Shown: piece after piece, positions 5,230 to 12,446 of the stretch
Position numbering within the stretch: the stretch's first letter is position 1
Layout: the number at the start of each line of letters is the position of its first letter
NCBI GenBank assembly: GCA_045578045.1
Contig: JAZNJM010000083.1
Coordinates: 1 to 12,446 of the forward strand
Reading direction: 5' to 3'
DNA: 12,446 nt
Origin: SIG653 sp045578045
GTDB taxonomy: Bacteria > Bacillota > Clostridia > Oscillospirales > CAG-382
The notes under the pieces: model-generated
Seen by the model: only the letters and a program-made list of their open reading frames with translations
What the model was told of the DNA's origin: nothing
Database searches by the model: none
Translations under genes and position numbers: made by a program

Positions 5230-8200
5230 ATGAAGAATAAACAAGAAAAAATAAGCTATAAAAATATGCTAATTATTTCTAAAAATAATATCGTAAAAGC
5301 ATATAAAAGAAATTTAAACGACACAAAATATTTTTCATCAGGATATAACCGCATATATGATAACTTTCACATTTTAATAAAGAGTTTTGATGAATGTAAA
5401 TGCTCTCATTTTTTTAAGGAAAAGAAAGTACCTACACTTTTTATACATGTTTATAATTTTCTTCTGGAAAAAAATTTTGAAGCAACAGAAGATTCATTTT
5501 TCACTTTTTTAGAATCTCTTGGAAAAAAATGTTATTTAACTTATAAAGAGCTTTTTTCTATATCTTCCATTATCAACGCCTCTTGCTTATATGAAATAGG
5601 TATACTATGCGAAGAAAAAAGAATAACAGAAAACAACAATTCTGATATAAAAATACTATCCTCTGCTATATCACTTCTCAGAGAAAAAGAAAACTGGGAT
5701 TATGAAAAAATAATCTCCGAAATATCAAAAACAGAAGATGCTTTCATAGAATATGAACCCTCTTTTCTCTTTATGGATAGCACAACTAAAAATAAATATA
5801 GAGAAACTTTTTCTGATTTTTGCCAAGCTCAAAAAATCAGCGAAAATGATGCCGCAGAGCTTTTGAAAACATATTGCCACGAAAACAACGTTACTATTGG
5901 CGATATAATATTCAAACAAGATAAGCTCCCCCGTATTCTTTTCGCTGTATTATCAGCTATATTCACTGTTTTTTCTGTTATTATTTCTGCTTTTTCATTG
6001 GGTGTTTTTGGAACGTTTCTTGCTCTTCCGTCTGTATTTATAACGTCAATGAATTTTGCTGATATTATTATGTCTTCAAAAGAAAAAACAGAGCCTTGTC
6101 CTCGTTTAGAGCTTGAAACAATTCCAAAAGAAGGCAAAACCTCCGTTGTTATTTCTTCTCTGCTCATAAGCGAAAAGGAAAATACGTCTCTATGCGAAAA
6201 TGCTGAACGTTTTTATCTTCTCAATAGAGATGAAAATATATGTTTTACAATACTTTTGGATTTCCCTGAATCTGAATCTGAAAAAATATCCGAAAAAGAA
6301 AAAAGTCTTATGGAAAATCTATTCAATAAAATAGATATTCTCAACAAAAAATATGATAATAAATTCGTTGTTTTAATAAGAAACAGAATTTATATTGAAA
6401 ATGAAAAACTTTTTTATGGCGAGGAACGAAAAAGAGGTGCTATATCAGCACTTATAAATTTAATTACGGATAATATTCCTTTTGATTATTGCTGTGGTGA
6501 CTTATCTCTCCTTAAAAACGTTAAATATCTTTTTCTACTTGACAGCGATACGGAAATTGGTTTTTCAGCCGTAAAAAAAGCAGTTTCGTGTGCACTTCAT
6601 CCTTTAAATAAACCAATATTAGAAGGCGGACGCGTTGTAAAAGGATACGGAGTTTTTCAACCATCGGTTAAATTCAGTCTCGTTCATAAAAAACAAACTG
6701 AATTTGAAGCGTTTATATCAGGTTCGGGAGGGGTTGACAATTATGAAAGTGCATCATACGATAGATTTCAATCAATATTAGGAAGCGGCATTTTTTGCGG
6801 GAAAGGGCTTATTGACGTTGAGCTATACAAAAAAACAGTTATCCCTTCAATTCCTGAAAACGCTGTTTTAAGCCACGATATGCCCGAAGGAAATATTCTC
6901 AGATGCAGACTTGTTTCAGACCTCACTGTAACAGACGGAGTTCCTTCCAATCCTATCTCATATTTTTCAAGATTACACCGTTGGATAAGAGGTGATTTTC
7001 AAAATCTTATTTTCTTGAAAAACAAGAATATGTCTGAGTATTCTGATTTTAAAATACTCAACAACATAATAAGGCATATAACACCTTTCTTTTCCCTTTT
7101 ACTCCTAATTATTTTTTCGGTTTCTGAAAAAAGCTATTATGCCGCCTTTTATTCTTTAATGTATCTTTTATTTCCATTTTTATCTGTTATTATATTTGCT
7201 CCTTTCAGAGCATTTAGCAAATCAACGACAATAGGCAGACGTTTTTATTCACAAGTCAGCGGTGTATACGCTTCAAATTTATTCAGAACCATATATGAAA
7301 TTGCTCTTATTCCCCATTATGCATTCGTTGCTGTTGACTCTTTTTTCAAAAGTTTTTATAGAATGTTCTTTTCAAAAAAGCTGCTTCTTCAATGGAAAAC
7401 CTTTGGTCAAAGCGAAAGTTCTTCAAAAAAAGGAATTTTAAACTACTATAAGGAATTCTTTTTCAACGTGTTAATGGGCGTTGTTTTAATGTTTTCAAAG
7501 GAATTCTTATTAAAGCTGATTGGAATTGCTTGGATATTCACCCCTCTTTTTCTTCATATTATGTCTTTACCTCAAAAAAAAGAGGATATTATCTCGCCCG
7601 AAGAAAAAGAACAGCTTTCATATTTTTCTAAAAAAATATGGGACTTTTTTGCAGACAACGTTGATTCAAGAACAAATTATCTTCCCCCGGACAATATACA
7701 ATCAGCACCAACTGATGCTGTTGCATACAGAACATCACCAACCAATATAGGTTTTTATCTTTTATCGTGTCTTGCAGCTGTAGATTTTGGATTTATAGAA
7801 ATATCAGAAGCGAAAAGAAGATTAGAAAACAGTATTTCAGTTATTGAGAAGTTGGAAAAATGGAATGGTCATCTTTATAATTGGTACGATTTAAAAAAGC
7901 TTGATATACTTGGAAACAAATTCGTTTCAACCGTTGACAGCGGAAATTTTGTTACAATGCTCGTTTCACTAAAAGAAGGTTTAAAAGAAAAGGGCGTTGA
8001 TGATATTGCTTCAAGAATTGAAAAAATTATAGACGAAACCGATTTTTCATACTTGTATAACAAAAAAAAGAACCTATTTTCCATAGGATATAACTTTGAT
8101 TCAAATAAGCTCGAAGATAATTGCTACGATTTATATATGAGCGAAGCAAGAACAACAAGTTATTTTGCTTGTGCGAAAAATCAGGTCAAAGAAAAGCATT

Positions 8201-11200
8201 GGAAATGCTTAGGAAGAACTTTAATCACAGAAGGCGGATATTTGGGTATGGCTTCGTGGTCGGGAACTATGTTTGAATATTTTATGCCTTCCCTTCTTCT
8301 TCCCGTTTACAAAAATTCTTTTCCCTATGAAGCATTGATTTTTGCATTTAATCAACAACGAAAGTTTTCTGTTTCAAAACTTTGGGGTACTTCTGAAAGC
8401 GGATTCTACGCCTTTGACAGTGAGCTTAATTATCAATATAAAGCACACGGTGTTCCCTCTCTTTCCTTGAAAAGATACCCCGAAAACGAAAAAGTTTTAT
8501 CCCCATACTCTGCGTTTCTGACCTTGCGTATTAATAGAAAGGCATCTATTTCAAATCTGCTCAGATTCAAAGAAGAAGGTCTTTGGGGACAATACGGTTT
8601 TTATGAAAGCGTTGATTTTAAAAACGGAAAAGCAATAGTTAAAAGCTATATGTCTCATCATATGGGAATGAGCCTCATATCAGCCGCAAACGTATGTTTT
8701 GACAATGTTTTCGTTAACAGATTTATGGCAGATAAAGAAATGGGTTCTGCAAAAGAGCTTCTTAAAGAGAGAATCCCAACGTCTGCTCCTGTTTATAGAA
8801 ATCCAACGTCTGAAACGAATACCTCGAGGCTATATTCAAAACTGTTTGATAGTTTTTCATCAACTCCCTCAGCTTCTTCTCCTCAATTAGCAATATTATC
8901 TTCAGGAAACCTCAGTATGAGAATTTCAGACTGTGGACACGTTCAACTTGTATTCAGAGGAATACCATTGAATGAAACAGACTTTTCATACGGAGAAATA
9001 AATCACTCTTTTGCTTGTGGATTCATTGATACCCACAACAATATAAGCTACGTTGCTCCCCTTTTATCAGACTCGTTTGAATCTTGTTCTTTTGAATTTG
9101 GAAAAGAATATGCTTCTCATATTATTTCTCATAAAGATTTTGCCGCAAGTATAAGCTATAACCTATCAGAACGGGGAGACTGTTTCATAATTGAATCAAA
9201 AGGAAATATAAAAAGAAAATACTCACCTTTTATTGTTTTCGAACCTCAGATGATAGATGATAAAGCATATTTTTCAGCAAAATCTTTCTCTATGATGAAA
9301 ACAAGATGTGAATTTGAAGAAGAGAGCGAAAGTTTTTTCATAACTAACAAAGATTCTTCTTTTACCGTTTGTATTCAATGTGATAAGAAAATCCATATGT
9401 ATATGACAAACAGAGATAATCTTGAAACGGGTAATTTTTTCAACGTTTTTAACGTTATGAATATACTTGATATTTTAAACGAAAAAAATAAAAAAGAAAG
9501 CTCGGTTTATCCACTATGTTTTATTAAAGCATCTCAGATTTCGGGCGGTTGTTGCAGATTCTATATTTCCGTTGGAAAAACTAAAGAACAAAGCAGAGCT
9601 ATTTGTTCCGCTGAGAAAAAAAGACAATTTGAGTTGCGGAAAAATATGTCTGAATTAGACCCGTATATTCTTTCTGATATGTCGTCAAGCGTTCTCTTTC
9701 AAAAGATAAATAAAGCTGAAAGTGAATTTGTTCCATTGAGAGAAGAGCTATGGAAAAGAGGAATAAGCGGTGATTATCCAATTTTCTGTATATACGCAAA
9801 AGAAATTTTTAAGCACGAACTCTCTCAATATATTAAGGTATTCACATCATTATACAGAACACACGTTAAAGCAGAGCTTTTCATTTTTTTTGACGAAGAA
9901 GATATATATTTCAGAGAAACAGAAGATAAATTACTGAATATATTGAATTTATGCGGTGGTATGTTTTTAAGGGGAAAAACACCTGGAATTCATTTATTAA
10001 ATACGAAAAATAACGAACAGCTTTTCAAATCAAAACATTTGTATTGCGGTTTCATCACCCTTTCCAACAGAATCCCATTAGAAAAAGAATTGACCAAAAC
10101 GGAACTCTTTCCACTTTTAGATTCACCGTTATTCAGTTTTTTAGAAGAAAATGATAATAAATTTATATCTATTGAAAAAAATGAATTTACTTTTTATAAA
10201 AAAAATCTTCCAAAAAGAAAGCCTTTTTCGTATATTCTTTCGGGAATAAATTTTGGAAGCGTTGTAACGGATTCTTCTCTTGGATTTACCTTTTCAGAAA
10301 ATTCAAGACTTTGCAAAATTTCTAATTACGATGAGTCTCCCCACTCTTTAAACGGAGAAAAACTTATTTCTTGCTATAATGGAAATATATACGACCTTTG
10401 CGCAATAAGCAACGTTTTTAAATGTAAAAACGGAGTTGCAATATATGAGGGAGAATTTTCAGACGTTAAATATTCAGTTTGTACCTTTGTTTCAGTTTCA
10501 AAAAAAGAAAAATATATTATTGTTTCGTTTTCAAAAGAAGGTATCTCCACGGCTTTTACCTTCGTTCCACTTCTGAGAGAAAACTATGCAGATAAGAATC
10601 CCATTACTTTTAAGATTGAAAAAAGCAAAAAAGAAAGATTCGTTTTTTTCTACAATAGTTTAAATTTATTTCAGAAAAGTATAAAAGCATACTGTATAGC
10701 AAACGGAACGGAAAATACTGTGGAATTTCCAATTCACAGCAAAAATAAAATAACGGTATTTGCAACAGGGCAAAGAATTTTGTTCAGAATTGGAACGGAA
10801 GAAAAGGAAACGTTTCAAAAAGAATTTTCTATAGAAAACGCTTTGGCAGAAAAAACCTTATCAGAAGAATTTGCCAAATCATTTGTTCCGAAAATGGAAT
10901 TAAAAACAGATATAGAAGAGCTTGATAATATTTTTCCTTTTTTGTTTTATCAAACCGCTTCTTCAAGATTTTATTCAAAAACGGGTTATTATCAAAACGG
11001 AGGCGCATTTGGTTTCAGAGACCAGCTTCAAGATTGTTTATCTCTTATTTATTCTTCTAAAAATATCGTAAGAGCTCATATTCTAAAAGCCGCTTCTCAT
11101 CAATATAAAGAAGGAGACGTTATGCATTGGTGGCACGAAATAGGAGAAGAACATTTCGGAGTTAGAACAACTTGTTCAGACGATTTTCTATGGCTTCCTA

Positions 11201-12441
11201 TAGTTGTATCGAAATATGTCAAATTAACAGGAGACCTTTCGATACTGAATGAACGTTGCCCCTTTTTAATCTCTCCGCCTCTTGAAAACAATAAAAAAGA
11301 TAATTCAAAAATAAATGAAAGATATGAAAAAGCCGTTTTTTCTGAGAATACAGCAACTCTATATGAGCATTGTATTTTAGCACTTAACAGGGGTTTTTCA
11401 AATTGCAAAAACGGAATATCCTTAATGGGTTGTTGCGATTGGAATGACGGGTTTTCAAATATGGGTGATAAAGGAGAAGGGCTTAGCCTTTTCTCAACAA
11501 GACTTCTCGTTATGGCTTCTATGGATTTTATTCCTTTGATTAAAAGCATAAATGAAACAGACTTTATTGAAAAAAACAAAACAGATATTTTTTCAGAAAA
11601 CATTCCTCTATTTCTTCAAGATGAACATTTGCTTTTTAAAAAGGCAAAAGAAATTGAACAAATCATTGAAAACGAATATTTTATAAACGGTCAATATGTC
11701 AGATGTGTTTCTGATGATGGGAAATATTTTGGAATTGGAGAAACAAAAGCGTGTCAAATTGATATTTTATGTCAAGCCTTTGCAGTTTTATGCGGAACAA
11801 ATGAAAAGAGAGGGAAAGAGGCTTTATTATACGCTTATTCAAAGCTATATCACGAAGAAAGCAGAACTCTTATGTTATTTTCGCCTCCATTTAATGATGA
11901 GACTGAAATTGGTGGATATATTAACTCCTATCCTGAATTTATCAGAGAAAACGGCGGACAATATACCCACGCAGCTGTATGGACAGCCATCGCTCTTATT
12001 AAATGTGGAGAAACAGAAAAAGGTATTTCTTTACTCAAGGATATAAGTCCCCTTTCACGTTGTAAAACAGTTGAAGATGCGTCTATTTATAAAAATGAGC
12101 CTTACGTTCTTTCAGCTGATATATCAATAAATTCAAGAGGCGGATGGAGCTGGTATACGGGTGCAGCTTCTTGGTTCAGCGTTGCTTTTTTGGAATATGT
12201 TTTAGGATTAAAATTTAAAGGAAGTATGACTGTCAACGGCGTTGAAAAATACGTTGGTGCATTCAAATGCCTTGAAATTAAACCTATCATTCCTTATAAA
12301 GCTAAAATATCTTTAGAAGATTACACCTTGAATATTTCAGTTAAAAAGGGAAAAAATAAAATTCTTCTCGACGGAGCTGAAACAACGTTTCCAATAGTTA
12401 TACCACCTAAGAATTGCGAATTAGTAGTTTTTTTTGAATAA
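5230..12441 (+). CDS. ndvB: Cyclic beta-1,2-glucan synthase (NdvB/Cgs/ChvB type)
   Basis: One uninterrupted frame encodes 2403 residues with the full module order of cyclic beta-1,2-glucan synthases. The order is: an N-terminal helical region (1-233), a GT84 glucosyltransferase with six predicted membrane helices (about 234-780), a glycoamylase-like cyclisation module (about 798-1160), a long beta-rich region (1161-1889), and a GH94 phosphorylase-like module (1890-2403). In characterised homologues the enzyme polymerises glucose from UDP-glucose, the GH94 part controls chain length, and the middle module closes the ring. Motifs of all three catalytic modules are visible. Rhizobial and Brucella enzymes are about 2800 residues, so this one is some 400 shorter. 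The start is certain (GAGGTGA, six bases upstream). An RBS-overlapping hairpin may control expression. No exporter of the NdvA/Cgt type is in view. A linear glucan product cannot be excluded. Confidence 0.92.
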   Translation: MKNKQEKISYKNMLIISKNNIVKAYKRNLNDTKYFSSGYNRIYDNFHILIKSFDECKCSHFFKEKKVPTLFIHVYNFLLEKNFEATEDSFFTFLESLGKKCYLTYKELFSISSIINASCLYEIGILCEEKRITENNNSDIKILSSAISLLREKENWDYEKIISEISKTEDAFIEYEPSFLFMDSTTKNKYRETFSDFCQAQKISENDAAELLKTYCHENNVTIGDIIFKQDKLPRILFAVLSAIFTVFSVIISAFSLGVFGTFLALPSVFITSMNFADIIMSSKEKTEPCPRLELETIPKEGKTSVVISSLLISEKENTSLCENAERFYLLNRDENICFTILLDFPESESEKISEKEKSLMENLFNKIDILNKKYDNKFVVLIRNRIYIENEKLFYGEERKRGAISALINLITDNIPFDYCCGDLSLLKNVKYLFLLDSDTEIGFSAVKKAVSCALHPLNKPILEGGRVVKGYGVFQPSVKFSLVHKKQTEFEAFISGSGGVDNYESASYDRFQSILGSGIFCGKGLIDVELYKKTVIPSIPENAVLSHDMPEGNILRCRLVSDLTVTDGVPSNPISYFSRLHRWIRGDFQNLIFLKNKNMSEYSDFKILNNIIRHITPFFSLLLLIIFSVSEKSYYAAFYSLMYLLFPFLSVIIFAPFRAFSKSTTIGRRFYSQVSGVYASNLFRTIYEIALIPHYAFVAVDSFFKSFYRMFFSKKLLLQWKTFGQSESSSKKGILNYYKEFFFNVLMGVVLMFSKEFLLKLIGIAWIFTPLFLHIMSLPQKKEDIISPEEKEQLSYFSKKIWDFFADNVDSRTNYLPPDNIQSAPTDAVAYRTSPTNIGFYLLSCLAAVDFGFIEISEAKRRLENSISVIEKLEKWNGHLYNWYDLKKLDILGNKFVSTVDSGNFVTMLVSLKEGLKEKGVDDIASRIEKIIDETDFSYLYNKKKNLFSIGYNFDSNKLEDNCYDLYMSEARTTSYFACAKNQVKEKHWKCLGRTLITEGGYLGMASWSGTMFEYFMPSLLLPVYKNSFPYEALIFAFNQQRKFSVSKLWGTSESGFYAFDSELNYQYKAHGVPSLSLKRYPENEKVLSPYSAFLTLRINRKASISNLLRFKEEGLWGQYGFYESVDFKNGKAIVKSYMSHHMGMSLISAANVCFDNVFVNRFMADKEMGSAKELLKERIPTSAPVYRNPTSETNTSRLYSKLFDSFSSTPSASSPQLAILSSGNLSMRISDCGHVQLVFRGIPLNETDFSYGEINHSFACGFIDTHNNISYVAPLLSDSFESCSFEFGKEYASHIISHKDFAASISYNLSERGDCFIIESKGNIKRKYSPFIVFEPQMIDDKAYFSAKSFSMMKTRCEFEEESESFFITNKDSSFTVCIQCDKKIHMYMTNRDNLETGNFFNVFNVMNILDILNEKNKKESSVYPLCFIKASQISGGCCRFYISVGKTKEQSRAICSAEKKRQFELRKNMSELDPYILSDMSSSVLFQKINKAESEFVPLREELWKRGISGDYPIFCIYAKEIFKHELSQYIKVFTSLYRTHVKAELFIFFDEEDIYFRETEDKLLNILNLCGGMFLRGKTPGIHLLNTKNNEQLFKSKHLYCGFITLSNRIPLEKELTKTELFPLLDSPLFSFLEENDNKFISIEKNEFTFYKKNLPKRKPFSYILSGINFGSVVTDSSLGFTFSENSRLCKISNYDESPHSLNGEKLISCYNGNIYDLCAISNVFKCKNGVAIYEGEFSDVKYSVCTFVSVSKKEKYIIVSFSKEGISTAFTFVPLLRENYADKNPITFKIEKSKKERFVFFYNSLNLFQKSIKAYCIANGTENTVEFPIHSKNKITVFATGQRILFRIGTEEKETFQKEFSIENALAEKTLSEEFAKSFVPKMELKTDIEELDNIFPFLFYQTASSRFYSKTGYYQNGGAFGFRDQLQDCLSLIYSSKNIVRAHILKAASHQYKEGDVMHWWHEIGEEHFGVRTTCSDDFLWLPIVVSKYVKLTGDLSILNERCPFLISPPLENNKKDNSKINERYEKAVFSENTATLYEHCILALNRGFSNCKNGISLMGCCDWNDGFSNMGDKGEGLSLFSTRLLVMASMDFIPLIKSINETDFIEKNKTDIFSENIPLFLQDEHLLFKKAKEIEQIIENEYFINGQYVRCVSDDGKYFGIGETKACQIDILCQAFAVLCGTNEKRGKEALLYAYSKLYHEESRTLMLFSPPFNDETEIGGYINSYPEFIRENGGQYTHAAVWTAIALIKCGETEKGISLLKDISPLSRCKTVEDASIYKNEPYVLSADISINSRGGWSWYTGAASWFSVAFLEYVLGLKFKGSMTVNGVEKYVGAFKCLEIKPIIPYKAKISLEDYTLNISVKKGKNKILLDGAETTFPIVIPPKNCELVVFFE
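5929..7569 (+). other. GT84 glucosyltransferase module of the glucan synthase
   Basis: Residues about 234-780. Two helices (234-256, 258-276) precede the soluble catalytic part; four more follow (about 618-632, 638-659, 742-757, 759-778). Family signatures are RYLANRD-like FYLLNRDEN, GEERKRGA, the DxD motif in LLDSDTEI (Asp438, Asp440), HPLNKPILEGGRVVKGYGV, the acidic motif LSHDMPEG (547-554) and HRWIRGDFQ (583-591), the processive R-W type motif. By family knowledge it uses UDP-glucose at the cytoplasmic membrane face. All motifs expected for activity are present. Confidence 0.88.
7621..8709 (+). other. Glycoamylase-like (cyclisation) module of the glucan synthase
   Basis: Residues about 798-1160. 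Diagnostic segments are NYLPPDNIQ, AYRTSPTNIGFYLLS (833-847), HLYNWYD (881-887), STVDSGN (900-906), YDLYMSEARTTS (966-977), SWSGTMFEY (1009-1017), WGTSESGFYAFD (1052-1063), GQYGFYESVDF and SYMSHHMGMS (1139-1148). In homologues this module closes the glucan ring by transglycosylation and, as I recall, has been placed in GH189. Candidate catalytic acids are Glu972 (SEAR) and Glu1056 (SES), both in conserved motifs. Assigning them is inference from spacing and conservation. Confidence 0.85.
8710..10896 (+). other. Divergent beta-rich region between cyclisation and GH94 modules
   Basis: Residues about 1161-1889. The family normally carries here GH94-associated beta-sandwich domains. Recognisable landmarks are PQLAILSSGNLSMRISDCG (1218-1236, aligning with the family's LLSNGRYxVMxTxxG) and REELWKRGISGDYPIF (1504-1518, aligning with LWxxGISGDxPI). 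Between and after them the sequence is weakly conserved. The TRWREDPT-like stretch normally after the first landmark is not visible. Cysteine is frequent. The region probably supports or binds the glucan chain. Confidence 0.65.
10897..12438 (+). other. GH94 phosphorylase module of the glucan synthase
   Basis: Residues about 1890-2403. An (alpha/alpha)6-barrel with the family's strongest motifs: YYQNGGAFGFRDQLQD (1920-1935), EGDVMHWWHE (1961-1970), GVRTTCSDDFLWLP (1977-1990), ENTATLYEHC, MGCCDWNDGFS (2066-2076, where the DWND stretch should hold the general acid Asp), GGQYTHAAVW (2242-2251) and RGGWSWYTGAASWF (2303-2316). The last 70 residues form the C-terminal beta domain. In homologues this module phosphorolyses beta-1,2-glucan and limits chain length. 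It ends at TAA 12439-12441. Confidence 0.88.
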
Positions 12442-12446
12442 AAATG

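Noticed and set aside
11100..11603. Minus-strand open frame of 167 codons opposite the GH94 module
   Set aside because: It is antisense to the most conserved part of the glucan synthase and its translation has no family features.
12444..12446. ATG at the window end as start of a next gene
   Set aside because: No ribosome site precedes it and only one codon is visible.
1..12446. CRISPR array, tRNA, rRNA, transposase or phage genes
   Set aside because: No regularly spaced repeats, no cloverleaf or rRNA-like segment, and no mobile-element protein were found on reading; nearly all sequence is explained by the seven genes listed.

Overview
The window is an AT-rich, densely coded stretch with all recognisable genes on the + strand. 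The protein set suggests an uncultured low-GC Firmicute of the Clostridia type. The pointers are a Clostridia-like PPi-type phosphofructokinase tail, a chromosomal Soj/Spo0J-type ParA-ParB pair, purine-rich Shine-Dalgarno sites, and a clostridial-looking multidomain glucan synthase. This is inferred from protein style only; no rRNA or other phylogenetic marker is present.

Layout: (1) 1-177, the 3' end of a 6-phosphofructokinase gene, closed by a strong hairpin terminator at 230-290. (2) 373-2061, parA and parB, 21 bp apart, for chromosome segregation. (3) 2100-3455, two uncharacterised membrane proteins: a two-helix protein of 160 aa and a membrane-anchored MORN-repeat protein of 285 aa. The gaps (38 and 15 bp) are small enough for co-transcription with parAB. 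(4) 3503-5161, an apolipoprotein N-acyltransferase (lnt) with an intact Glu-Lys-Cys triad. (5) 5230-12441, one 2403-residue gene for a three-module cyclic beta-1,2-glucan synthase (GT84 glucosyltransferase, glycoamylase-like cyclisation module, GH94 phosphorylase module). It fills more than half of the window.

The genes do not form a known pathway. The first four of the parA-to-MORN stretch look like one segregation/membrane operon. The last two act on the envelope: lipoprotein N-acylation and a glucan made at the membrane. A long imperfect hairpin with A- and T-tracts lies exactly on the ribosome binding site of the glucan synthase gene. It may end the upstream operon and/or control translation of the giant gene.

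I see no tRNA, rRNA, CRISPR array, insertion sequence, integrase or phage gene. I recognise no previously described defence or mobile system. The most interesting points are the RBS-overlapping hairpin, the large cyclic-glucan synthase with a divergent middle region in a probable monoderm, lnt in the same setting, and the two unknown membrane proteins tied to parAB.
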